Assembly: GCF_003319115.1 (NCBI RefSeq)
Contig: NZ_QOHF01000009.1
Coordinates: 1 to 64,000 of the forward strand
DNA from: Geodermatophilus sp. TF02-6
GTDB lineage: Bacteria; Actinomycetota; Actinomycetes; Mycobacteriales; Geodermatophilaceae
DNA: 64,000 bases
Direction of reading: 5' to 3'
Both the position numbers and the translations under genes were made by a program. Every line of letters begins with the position of its first letter. Positions within the stretch are counted from its first letter, which is position 1. Under the pieces are notes generated by a model. That model ran no database searches. It had not been told where the DNA came from and saw only the letters and a program-made list of their open reading frames with translations. Below are positions 43,916 through 51,119 of the stretch, one piece after another.

Positions 43916-44467
43916 ATGCCAGCCGCACCGCGCACCGGCGTCACCGTGTTCCTGACCGGGTTGTCCGGCGCCGGCAAGTCCACGATCGCCGACGCCCTGG
44001 TCGCCGACCTCGAGGCCGAGGGCCGGCCGGTGACCCTGCTGGACGGCGACGTGGTGCGGACCCACCTGTCCCGCGAGCTCTCCTTCTCCCGCGCGGACCG
44101 CGACCTCAACATCCGCCGGATCGGCTTCGTGGCCGGCGAGGTCGTCAAGCACGGCGGAACGGTCGTCGTCGCGGCGATCGCTCCCTACGAGGCCGCCCGC
44201 GAGGAGGCCCGGGCGCTGGTCGAGCGGCACGGCCGGTTCCTGCTGGTGCACCTGTCGACGCCGCTGGAGGTGTGCGAGGGCCGCGACGTCAAGGGCCTGT
44301 ACGCCCGGGCCCGGGCCGGCGAGATCCCCGGGTTCACCGGCATCGACGACCCCTACGAGCCGCCCGCGCGCGCCGAGCTGGTCATCGACACCTCGGTCAC
44401 CCCGCTGGCCGAGTCGGTGGCCCGGATCCGCGCCGTGGCGGACGAGCAGCCGGCCTCCGTGGGCTAG
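43916..44467 (+). CDS. cysC: Adenylyl-sulfate kinase
   Basis: A 183-residue P-loop kinase that makes PAPS from APS and ATP. Walker A GLSGAGKST, the APS-binding LDGDVVRTHLSRELSFSRADRD and the RxxGF/IxPY motifs (RRIGFVAG; AIAPYEAAREEAR) are intact. Length is usual for single-domain CysC. 45 bp after the Rrf2 gene, same strand. No sulfate adenylyltransferase (cysD/cysN) is in the window, so APS must be made elsewhere. Confidence 0.95.
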   Translation: MPAAPRTGVTVFLTGLSGAGKSTIADALVADLEAEGRPVTLLDGDVVRTHLSRELSFSRADRDLNIRRIGFVAGEVVKHGGTVVVAAIAPYEAAREEARALVERHGRFLLVHLSTPLEVCEGRDVKGLYARARAGEIPGFTGIDDPYEPPARAELVIDTSVTPLAESVARIRAVADEQPASVG

Positions 44468-44469
44468 AG

Positions 44470-44535
44470 AAGAGGGCCCCTCCGGGGCGTCCCCGCAGGG
44501 GGTCGCGCTCGGGGAGGCCCTGGAGGGGTCGGGTG
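44470..44535 (+). terminator. Terminator after cysC
   Basis: gagggcccctccggggc (from 44473) is partly complementary to the segment ending gccctggaggggtc near 44530, with an inner GC-rich loop. A strong GC hairpin directly after the cysC stop, before the sir leader. Confidence 0.55.
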
Positions 44536-44576
44536 ACCGCTGCCCCCGGTCTGCGCCGGTGTGGGACCATGAGGGC

Positions 44577-44663
44577 GTGACCGGTCGCGCCCTGCTCCTC
44601 GTCGCGCGCCGTCACATCGACCTCGCGCTGGTCAGCAGCGCGGTCTGTCGCTCCGCGCGCTGA
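44577..44663 (+). CDS. Cysteine-type leader peptide upstream of sir
   Basis: A 28-residue frame starting GTG 44577, containing VARRHIDLALV and ending SSAVCRSAR. The RRH-(I/V)-DL and A-(V/M)-C-R pattern matches the short leader peptides found upstream of sulfur and cysteine genes in actinobacteria, whose cysteine codon is thought to sense cysteinyl-tRNA. It ends about 100 bases before sir, and pairing elements follow it directly. It is probably translated for regulation rather than for its product. Confidence 0.75.
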   Translation: MTGRALLLVARRHIDLALVSSAVCRSAR

Positions 44664-44674
44664 TCCCGTCGCCC

Positions 44675-44709
44675 GCGCAGCGTCCGCTGCGCCTCCCGAA
44701 CAGGCAGCG
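44675..44709 (+). promoter_or_regulatory. Candidate attenuator following the leader peptide
   Basis: Three segments can pair in two exclusive ways: GCAGCG at 44677-44682, CGCTGC at 44685-44690 and GCAGCG at 44704-44709. The first pairing forms the tight hairpin 44675-44692 (7-bp stem, 4-base loop); the second frees segment one. Ribosome stalling at the leader cysteine codon (44646-44648) could choose between them. Confidence 0.5.
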
Positions 44710-44764
44710 CCTCCCCGTCCCGCGCCCGGCGCCCGGACGGACGGCGCAGTGAGGAAGACCCGCT

Positions 44765-46456
44765 GTGACCACTCCTCCCCGCACCAGCAGCCGGCCACCG
44801 CGTCGCGACACCGCACCGCGCGGCCAGGGCCAGTGGGCGCTGGGCTACCGGGAACCGCTCAACCCCAACGAGCGGATGAAGAAGGACGCCGACGGCCTCA
44901 CGGTGCGCCAGCGGATCCTCGACACCTACTCCAAGACCGGCTTCGACGGGATCGACCCGAGTGACCTGCGCGGCCGGATGCGCTGGATGGGTCTCTACAC
45001 CCAGCGCGCCCAGGGCATCCCCGGCGGCAAGACCGCCGTGCTGGAGCCCGAGGAGCTCGAGGACTCCTACTTCATGCTGCGCGTGCGCATCGACGGCGGG
45101 CAGCTCACGGCTGCGCAACTGCGGGTGATCGCCGGTATCAGCACCGAGTTCGGCCGGGACGTCGCCGACGTCACCGACCGGCAGAACGTGCAGCTTCACT
45201 GGATCCGCATCGAGGACGTCCCCGAGATCTGGCGGCGGCTCGAGGCGGTCGGGCTGTCGACCACCGAGGCCTGCGGCGACACCCCGCGCGTCATGCTCAA
45301 CTGCCCGCTGGCCGGAATCCTCGAGGACGAGGTCGTCGACGCCACGCCGGTCATCGACCAGACGGTGGCCGAGTACGTCGGCAGCCCGGAGTTCAGCAAC
45401 CTGCCGCGCAAGTGGAAGACGTCGATGTCCGGGTGCGCCGACCACTGCACCGGGCACGAGATCAACGACGTCTCGTTCGTCGGCGTGCGCACCGGGGACG
45501 GCGGGGTCGGCTACGACCTGTGGGTCGGCGGCGGCCTGTCCACCAACCCCAAGCTCGCCCAGCGGATCGGCGTCTTCGTCCGGCCCGACGAGGTGACCGA
45601 GGTGTGGGCCGCGGTGACCTCGATCTTCCGCGACTACGGCTACCGCCGGCAGCGCAACCACGCGCGGATGAAGTTCCTCATGGCCGACTGGGGCCCGGAG
45701 CGGTTCCGCCAGGTGCTGCAGGACGAGTACCTGCACCGGGCGCTGCCCGACGGCCCCGCACCCGCGGCACCCGAGCACGACCAGCGCGACCACGTCGGCG
45801 TGATGCGGCAGAAGGACGGCAACCACGCCGTCGGCTTCGCGCTGCGCACCGGCCGCATCAGCGGCACCCTGCTGGCCCGGGTCGCCGACCTGGCCGACCA
45901 GTACGGCGCAGGCCGCATCCGCACCACCGCCCAGCAGAAGCTGGTCGTCCTCGACGTGCCCGGCGAGCGGGTCGAGGACCTCGTCACCGCGCTGGCCGAG
46001 CACGACCTGCTGGTCCGCCCGAGCGCCTTCCGCCGCGGCACCATGGCCTGCACCGGCCTGGAGTTCTGCAAGCTGGCCATCGTCGAGACCAAGGGCCACG
46101 CCCAGGACCTCTACGCCGAGCTGGAGAAGCGGCTGCCGGACTTCGACGAGCCCGTCTCGATCAACGTCAACGGCTGCCCGAACAGCTGCGCCCGCTTCCA
46201 GACCGCCGACATCGGGTTCAAGGGGTCGATGGTCCGCGACGACAACGGCGAGATGGTCGAGGGCTTCCAGGTGCACCTGGGCGGGCACCTGGGCGTCGAG
46301 GCCGCGTTCGGCCGCAAGTTCCGCGGCCACAAGGTCACCAAGGCCGAGACCGCCGACTACTGCGAGCGGGTGCTGCGCGGCTACCTCGAACGGCGCGAGC
46401 CCGGTGAGCGGTTCGCCGCGTACGTCTCCCGCGCAGAGGAGGCATGGTTGCTGTGA
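44765..46456 (+). CDS. sir: Ferredoxin-dependent sulfite (nitrite/sulfite) reductase
   Basis: A 563-residue siroheme enzyme that reduces sulfite to sulfide in assimilation. It has the two-repeat fold; the [4Fe-4S]-siroheme cysteines are C429, C435, C471 and C475 (TGLEFCKL ... NGCPNSCAR). Siroheme-anion residues appear in DVTDRQNVQLHWIR and NHARMKF. Similar to NirA/SirA of actinobacteria. GTG 44765 has a GAGGAAG ribosome site. Nitrite reductase is the alternative, made less likely by cysH next door and the cysteine-type leader. Confidence 0.93.
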   Translation: MTTPPRTSSRPPRRDTAPRGQGQWALGYREPLNPNERMKKDADGLTVRQRILDTYSKTGFDGIDPSDLRGRMRWMGLYTQRAQGIPGGKTAVLEPEELEDSYFMLRVRIDGGQLTAAQLRVIAGISTEFGRDVADVTDRQNVQLHWIRIEDVPEIWRRLEAVGLSTTEACGDTPRVMLNCPLAGILEDEVVDATPVIDQTVAEYVGSPEFSNLPRKWKTSMSGCADHCTGHEINDVSFVGVRTGDGGVGYDLWVGGGLSTNPKLAQRIGVFVRPDEVTEVWAAVTSIFRDYGYRRQRNHARMKFLMADWGPERFRQVLQDEYLHRALPDGPAPAAPEHDQRDHVGVMRQKDGNHAVGFALRTGRISGTLLARVADLADQYGAGRIRTTAQQKLVVLDVPGERVEDLVTALAEHDLLVRPSAFRRGTMACTGLEFCKLAIVETKGHAQDLYAELEKRLPDFDEPVSINVNGCPNSCARFQTADIGFKGSMVRDDNGEMVEGFQVHLGGHLGVEAAFGRKFRGHKVTKAETADYCERVLRGYLERREPGERFAAYVSRAEEAWLL

Positions 46457-46484
46457 CGGGGCTGCTGTGACGGGGCTGCTGTGA
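46457..46484. repeat. Tandem 14-bp duplication at the sir / zinc-ribbon junction
   Basis: cggggctgctgtga occurs twice in direct tandem (46457-46470 and 46471-46484), and the sir end itself (gttgctgtga) resembles it. Each unit ends in GTGA, so each supplies a possible start codon overlapping a stop; the last is the start of the zinc-ribbon gene. Confidence 0.8.
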
Positions 46485-46678
46485 CCGAGGAGGGGGCCGG
46501 ACGAGCTCGGCAGCGGCCGGTGTCCTCGGGAAGAGTGCGTCAGCTGCCCGTGTTCTGCTGCCCGTACTGCGGGGACGAGGAGCTGACCCCGCACGGGGAC
46601 GGAGGCGAGTGGCACTGCGCCGCGTGCCTGCGGACCTTCACCGTCCGGCTCACCGGGACAGGAGTGCAGACGCCATGA
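46481..46678 (+). CDS. Small zinc-ribbon protein of the sulfur cluster
   Basis: A 65-residue protein with a two-knuckle zinc ribbon: FCCPYCGDEE (C26 or C27 with C30) and WHCAACLRTF (C45 and C48). Small Cys-rich proteins are commonly encoded between sir and cysH in actinobacteria; a role in sulfide or metal handling or as a regulator is possible but unproven. GTG 46481. Its stop overlaps the cysH start (ATGA). Confidence 0.82.
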   Translation: MTEEGAGRARQRPVSSGRVRQLPVFCCPYCGDEELTPHGDGGEWHCAACLRTFTVRLTGTGVQTP

Positions 46679-47400
46679 CGACCGCGATCCGGCCGACCCC
46701 CGAGCTGGCCACTCCGGAGTTGGCAGCAGCGGCCGACGCCCGCTTCGAGGGGATCGCCGACCCGGTCGAGCAGGCGCTCGCCGTGCTGCGCTGGGCCGGG
46801 GAGACCTTCGGCGACGACTTCGCGATCACGTCGTCCATGGCCGACGGGCTGCTGGCCCACCTGGCGTCCCGCGCCGTCCCGGGTGTGCACGTGGTCTTCC
46901 TCGACACCGGCTACCACTTCGCCGAGACGATCGGCACCCGCGACTGGACCAGCGGGGTGCTGCCGATCACGCTGGTCGACGTGCGCCCCGCCCAGACGGT
47001 CGCCGAGCAGGACGCCGAGTACGGTCCCGAGCTGCACCGGCGCGACCCCGACCTGTGCTGCTCGCTGCGCAAGGTGCAGCCGCTGGCGACCGCGCTGGCC
47101 GGGTACGCCGCGTGGGGCTCGGGCGTGCGCCGCGACGAGGCGCCCACCCGCGCCGGCACGAAGGTCGTCGACTGGGACGCCAAGCGCGGCATGGTGAAGG
47201 TCAACCCGCTGGCCGCCTGGACTCAAGGACACGTCGACGCCTACGTCGCCGAGCACCAGGTCCCGGTCAACCCGCTGCAGGAGATCGGCTACGCCTCCAT
47301 CGGCTGCGCGCCGTGCACCCGTCCGGTGGCCCCGGGCGAGGACCCGCGCGCCGGGCGCTGGGCCGGTCACGGCAAGACCGAGTGCGGCCTGCACCTCTGA
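46675..47400 (+). CDS. cysH: Phosphoadenylyl/adenylyl-sulfate reductase (APS-type)
   Basis: A 241-residue thioredoxin-dependent reductase that makes sulfite from activated sulfate. The iron-sulfur signature of APS reductases is present: C128-C129 and C211-x-x-C214, plus the C-terminal catalytic ECGLH motif (C238). That pattern indicates an APS-using [4Fe-4S] enzyme rather than a PAPS-only one. P-loop-like region SSMADGLLAHL. ATG 46675 overlaps the previous stop. Together with sir it forms a reduction pair. Confidence 0.93.
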   Translation: MTTAIRPTPELATPELAAAADARFEGIADPVEQALAVLRWAGETFGDDFAITSSMADGLLAHLASRAVPGVHVVFLDTGYHFAETIGTRDWTSGVLPITLVDVRPAQTVAEQDAEYGPELHRRDPDLCCSLRKVQPLATALAGYAAWGSGVRRDEAPTRAGTKVVDWDAKRGMVKVNPLAAWTQGHVDAYVAEHQVPVNPLQEIGYASIGCAPCTRPVAPGEDPRAGRWAGHGKTECGLHL

Positions 47401-47466
47401 AGGACCTCGTCCCACCCCACGACACGCTTCGCGCGCCGCGGGCCCCTGGAACGAGGCCGTTCCAGC
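47398..47466. repeat. Repeat-like terminator after cysH
   Basis: aaggacctcgtcccacccca near 47400 and gaacgaggccgttcca near 47450 are degenerate repeat arms with a GC-rich loop between. It directly follows the cysH stop and probably ends the sulfur operon. Confidence 0.5.
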
Positions 47467-47474
47467 GCGGCAGG

Positions 47475-47777
47475 ATGACCACCGTGCCCCGACCGCCGCG
47501 CCTGTCCCCCGACGAGCTCGCCGCCGCCCTCTCCGAGCTGCCGCTGTGGTCCGGGGACGGCGACGGGATCCGCCGCAGCGTCGAGCTGCCCGGCTTCGCC
47601 GACGCCGTCGCGGCGATCGTGCGGATCGGGTTCGTCGCCGAGCGGATGGACCACCACCCCGACGTGGACCTGCGCTGGCGCACCCTGCACCTGACGTTGG
47701 TCACCCACTCCGCGGGCGGGGTCACCGAGCTCGACCTGGAGCTCGCCCGCCGGATCGATGCGCTCTTCCCCGGCTGA
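47475..47777 (+). CDS. phhB: 4a-hydroxytetrahydrobiopterin dehydratase
   Basis: A 100-residue pterin-4a-carbinolamine dehydratase that regenerates pterin cofactor. The family core is intact: GFADAVAAIVRIGFVAERMDHH-type helix, the HHPDV motif and LRWRTLHLTLVTHSAGGVTELDLELA. No phenylalanine hydroxylase is nearby; in many bacteria the protein has a separate, little known role. ATG 47475 follows a GGCAGG ribosome site. Confidence 0.9.
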   Translation: MTTVPRPPRLSPDELAAALSELPLWSGDGDGIRRSVELPGFADAVAAIVRIGFVAERMDHHPDVDLRWRTLHLTLVTHSAGGVTELDLELARRIDALFPG

Positions 47778-47798
47778 CAGAGGACCCCCTCCTCGACG

Positions 47799-47866
47799 CG
47801 ATCATGAAATCCGGGAAGCGACACGCCGGGAAGCGACGGCGTGTCGCTTCCCGGACTTCATGATCG
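47799..47866. repeat. 29-bp-stem hairpin after phhB
   Basis: cgatcatgaaatccgggaag and on (47799-47827) is complementary to 47838-47866 with a single mismatch (G-U in RNA), leaving a ten-base loop. The loop and both arms share GGGAAGCGAC. It lies between convergent phhB and DUF3037 genes. The arms share GGGAAGCGA with the 16020-16079 hairpin, suggesting one family. Confidence 0.85.
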
Positions 47867-47907
47867 TTGAGGAGACATGATCGCCGGAGAGGGGCGCCGG
47901 GCGGGGC

Positions 47908-48300
47908 TCAGTCGGTGATCGGCAGGACGAGCAGCCGCAGCAGCCGGTCGGCCTCGGCGTCCGGGTCGTCGGTCAGGCCGGTGTGCACCGGCCCGGGCTG
48001 GACGACGGTGCTGCGCGGCGCGGTCAGCCAGCGGAACCGCGAGCCCAGCGCCTCCCGGCCGGCGGCGCCCGAGGCGGGATCGGCGGCGCAGACGTCGGCC
48101 GCCGCCTGCAGCGCGCGGCGGACGGCGTCGGCGTCGGCGGTCGGGTCCAGGGCCCGCAGCCGGTCGACGTCCAGGTGCACCCGGGAACCGAGGTAGTCGC
48201 GCTGCCGGCAGTAGACGAGGACGCCGGCGTTGAGCGCCTCGCCCCGCTCCACCCGGGGGACCACCCGCAGGACGGCGTACTCGAAGGTGTCCCGGCTCAC
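47908..48300 (-). CDS. DUF3037 domain protein
   Basis: A 130-residue soluble protein of the DUF3037 family, beginning SRDTFEYAVLRVVPRVERGEALNAGVLVY, with the characteristic segment VERGEALNAGV. Function unknown. Genes of this family usually sit beside a HipA-like kinase, as here. Start GTG 48300 overlaps the HipA stop (GTGA), so they are translated together. It may be a substrate, partner or antitoxin-like regulator of the kinase. Confidence 0.88.
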   Translation of the reverse strand: MSRDTFEYAVLRVVPRVERGEALNAGVLVYCRQRDYLGSRVHLDVDRLRALDPTADADAVRRALQAAADVCAADPASGAAGREALGSRFRWLTAPRSTVVQPGPVHTGLTDDPDAEADRLLRLLVLPITD

Positions 48301-49253
48301 CGCCGGCCCACCCCCTCCGGCGGGGGCGGGCCGAGCCACGACAGCCGGTTGCGCCCCCGCGGCGCCGTCCGGCGCGACCCGCCCGCGGCCGCGGTCGCGA
48401 CCAGCGGCGGCAGCCAGGAGTCCCGCGCGGCCAGCCGGGCCACCAGCTGGTCGGCGTAGCGGGCGCGGACGTCCGAGAGGACCCCGGCCTCCCCGAGAAG
48501 GACCCCGTCCTCCCCAGCCTTCGCATGCTCAGGCCGGGGCTCGGGACGGCGCCGGTCGAGCTCGGGGCGCTGCCCTGGCCGGGGCCACCCGTGGGCGGCC
48601 TCCGCGAGCCAGTCGTCGGGCACCTGGGCCAGCACGCCCTCCAGCACCGCCCGCGTGACCCGCGGCGCCAGCGCGGCGTCGGCGGCCAGGACGTCGGGCG
48701 CGCACTCGATGAGCGCGTGCTGGGAGGCGTCGTAGGGCCGGGCCACCGCGGCCGCCGCCCCGGGCCAGTGGTGGTGGAAGGTCAGCGCGGCGCCGTGGTC
48801 GATCAGCTGCAGCCGGCCGTGCCAGAACAGCATGTTCGGGTTGCGCCAGGAGCGGTCGACGTTGCCCACCAGCGCGTCGAACCACAGCACCCGGCCGGCC
48901 AACTCGGGGTCCACGCCGTCGGCACCGGCCTCGAAGTCCAGCGCGCCGGGCAGGTAGTCCAGCCCGAGGTTGACCCCCGCCGAGCGCTGCAGCAGCTCCT
49001 GCACCTCGACGTCGGGCTCCCCCACCGCCAGCTCCGGCGCCACGTCGACGGTCACCAGCGCCGGCACCGGCAGCGACAACGCCCGCGCCAGCTCGCCGCA
49101 GACCACCTCGGCGACGAGCACCTGCACGCCCTGCCCGGCGGCCCGCCACTTGACCACGTAGGTGCCCAGGTCGTCGGCCTCCATCAGCCCCGGCAGCGAA
49201 CCCCCCTCGCGCAGCGGGGTGACGTAGCGGGTGGCGGTGACGGCGGGCAGCAC
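48297..49253 (-). CDS. HipA-like kinase family protein
   Basis: A 318-residue protein with a HipA-like kinase fold. The ATP-lysine strand is YVVKWR, the catalytic-loop equivalent is GNVDRSWRNPN and the metal-binding motif is LIDHGAALTF. It lacks the N-terminal dimerisation domain of E. coli HipA. Residues about 236-252 are encoded by a GC-rich intergenic repeat inserted in frame. GTG 49253. Co-translated with DUF3037. Target and toxicity are unknown; a translation or persistence role as for HipA is only possible. Confidence 0.85.
   Translation of the reverse strand: MLPAVTATRYVTPLREGGSLPGLMEADDLGTYVVKWRAAGQGVQVLVAEVVCGELARALSLPVPALVTVDVAPELAVGEPDVEVQELLQRSAGVNLGLDYLPGALDFEAGADGVDPELAGRVLWFDALVGNVDRSWRNPNMLFWHGRLQLIDHGAALTFHHHWPGAAAAVARPYDASQHALIECAPDVLAADAALAPRVTRAVLEGVLAQVPDDWLAEAAHGWPRPGQRPELDRRRPEPRPEHAKAGEDGVLLGEAGVLSDVRARYADQLVARLAARDSWLPPLVATAAAGGSRRTAPRGRNRLSWLGPPPPEGVGRR
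48496..48546. repeat. Type B repeat inside the HipA-like gene
   Basis: aggaccccgtcctcccca, gccttcgcatgctcagg and ccggggctcggg form a type B unit lying within the coding frame of the kinase gene, replacing an expected variable linker. It keeps the frame open on the minus strand. Confidence 0.75.
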
Positions 49254-49289
49254 AGTGGCCGCGACCCTACCGGCGGGCACACTGCACGC

Positions 49290-49838
49290 GTGGGCCTGCT
49301 CCGTGCGACCTCCCCCGCCGACCTGGCCGGCGTCCCGTTCACCTACCCCGAGGTGGGCGCCACCCGCGACGCCGTGCTGCCGGCCGGCTACGACCGCGTC
49401 GAGCGCTCGGTCGTGGTCGGCTCCGGCCGGGAGGCCTTCGAGCGGGCGGCGGCCGCGGTGTTCGACTGGCGGGCGCAGCGCGGCGTCGGGCTGCGGGTGC
49501 GGGCGAGCGGGCCGGCGTCCGAGCCGGGCACCGTCGTCGTCCTCACCGCCGGGTGGCCGCGGCTGGGCTACCACATCCCCTGCCGGGTGGTCTGGGCCCG
49601 CACCGGCGGGGACGAGCGCGGTTTCGCCTACGGCACGCTGCCCGGGCACCCGGAGCGCGGCGAGGAGGCGTTCCTCGTGCGGATCGGCCCGAGCGGCGAC
49701 GTCGCCTTCACGCTGCGGGTGTTCTCCCGGCTGGCCTCGCCGGCAGCCCGGCTGGGCGGCCCGGTGAGCCGGTTGGTCCAGCGGCTGGCCACCCAGCGCT
49801 ACCTGTCGGCGATCCGCGAGGCGGCCGCCGGCCGATGA
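49290..49838 (+). CDS. DUF1990 family protein
   Basis: A 182-residue protein of the DUF1990 family. The hallmark PFTYPEVGATRDAVLPAGYD near the N-terminus and GFAYGTLPGHPERGEEAFLVR in the second half are clear. SRPBCC-like fold expected. Function unknown. GTG 49290; divergent from the HipA-like gene 36 bp away, so they share a short promoter gap. Confidence 0.9.
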   Translation: MGLLRATSPADLAGVPFTYPEVGATRDAVLPAGYDRVERSVVVGSGREAFERAAAAVFDWRAQRGVGLRVRASGPASEPGTVVVLTAGWPRLGYHIPCRVVWARTGGDERGFAYGTLPGHPERGEEAFLVRIGPSGDVAFTLRVFSRLASPAARLGGPVSRLVQRLATQRYLSAIREAAAGR

Positions 49839-49895
49839 GTCCGGGGCGGCCGCCCGGTCGCAACGACGGAACGGTCGTCGACCGAGGAGGGGCTC

Positions 49896-51050
49896 GTGGG
49901 GCTGGCGGAGGACGTCGAGGCGGTCGTGGCACCGCACGTGGCCGCGGGCGCGGTGCCCGGGGCGGCCTGGTGGGTCGCCCGGGACGGCGAGGTGGCCCGC
50001 GGCGCGGCGGGGACCCACACGCCCGGCGGGGACGACCCGGTGCGGCCGGACACCGTGTTCCGGATCGCCTCGACGACCAAGCCGGTCGTGGCCGCGGCGG
50101 TGATGGCCCTGGTCGACGAGGGCCGCCTCGGCCTGGACGACCCGGTGGACACCCTCCTCCCCGAGCTCGCCGACCGCACCGTCCTCACCGACCCGGCCGA
50201 CCCGGCCGCGGGGACGGTGCCGGCCCGCCGGGCGATCACCGTCCGCGACGTCCTGACCCTCCGGCTGGGTCTGGGCATGGACTTCACCGCCCCGTGGCCC
50301 TCGCCGACCGTCGTCGCGGTGCAGGCCGCCGGCCTGCCGCTGGGACCGCCGGCTCCGCAGGCCGCTCCCGGGCCGGACGAGTGGCTGCGCCGGCTGGCCA
50401 CGGTGCCGCTGGCGTACCAGCCGGGCGAGCGCTGGCTCTACCACACCGGGGCCAGCGTGCTCGGCGTCCTCGTCGCTCGTGCCGCCGGCCGCCCGTTGCC
50501 CGAGGTGCTCACCGAGCGGGTGCTCGAGCCGCTGGGCATGACCAGCACCGGCTTCGGCGTGCCGGAGTCCGCCCGGGACCGGCTGGGGCCGCACTGGACC
50601 CCGCCCGACGACGACGGCGCCCGCGCCGTCTACGACCCGGCGGACGGTCAGTGGGCCCGCCCGCCGGCGTTCCCGGACGGCGGCGACGGCCTGGTCTCCA
50701 CCGTCGACGACCTGGCCGCGTTCGCCGGCATGCTGTGCGCCGGCGGCGTCGCGCCCTCCGGTGACCGGGTGCTCGGCGCGGAGGCGGTCCGGGCGATGAC
50801 CACCGAGCAGGTCGGGCCGGTGGACGACGAGGGCGGCGGGTGGGGCCTGGGCATCGGCGTGCGCCGCACCGACGAGCCGGCCGGCCGCTCCGCCGGGTCC
50901 TACGGCTGGGACGGCGGCCTGGGCAGCTCGTGGTGGACCGACCCGGTCACCGGTACCACGGCGGTCCTGCTCACCAACCAGATGTGGTCCTCGCCGCAGC
51001 CGCCCGCGCTCTTCGGCGACTTCCGGGCCGTCGCCTTCGGCGCCAGGTAG
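49896..51050 (+). CDS. Beta-lactamase family serine hydrolase
   Basis: A 384-residue class-C-like (AmpC/esterase EstB) serine hydrolase. The S-x-x-K motif STTK (Ser59, Lys62) and the Y-x-T/N motif YHTG are intact; the third motif near the C-terminus reads GWDGGLGSSW, typical of the esterase/D-peptidase branch. No signal peptide, so it is probably cytoplasmic. Substrate could be an ester or D-amino-acid peptide; true beta-lactamase activity is doubtful. GTG 49896. Confidence 0.87.
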   Translation: MGLAEDVEAVVAPHVAAGAVPGAAWWVARDGEVARGAAGTHTPGGDDPVRPDTVFRIASTTKPVVAAAVMALVDEGRLGLDDPVDTLLPELADRTVLTDPADPAAGTVPARRAITVRDVLTLRLGLGMDFTAPWPSPTVVAVQAAGLPLGPPAPQAAPGPDEWLRRLATVPLAYQPGERWLYHTGASVLGVLVARAAGRPLPEVLTERVLEPLGMTSTGFGVPESARDRLGPHWTPPDDDGARAVYDPADGQWARPPAFPDGGDGLVSTVDDLAAFAGMLCAGGVAPSGDRVLGAEAVRAMTTEQVGPVDDEGGGWGLGIGVRRTDEPAGRSAGSYGWDGGLGSSWWTDPVTGTTAVLLTNQMWSSPQPPALFGDFRAVAFGAR

Positions 51051-51090
51051 TCGCCTTCGGCGCCAGGTAGCCGCCGTTGGCGGCAGGTGG
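51031..51090. repeat. 20-bp tandem repeat covering the serine-hydrolase stop
   Basis: tcgccttcggcgccaggtag is present at 51031-51050 and 51051-51070, with a changed third copy at 51071-51090. The first contains the gene's final codons and stop, so the duplication added a second stop-bearing tail outside the frame. Confidence 0.85.
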
Positions 51091-51119
51091 TCGCCTCCGC
51101 CGCGGCGCGCCCGTCGTCC

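Noticed and set aside
44577-44663. Random short frame before sir
   Set aside because: The RRHIDL and AVCR pattern, position and following pairing segments fit known actinobacterial sulfur leader peptides too well.
49896-51050. Antibiotic-resistance beta-lactamase
   Set aside because: No signal peptide and a third motif unlike true class C enzymes; better called a serine hydrolase/esterase.
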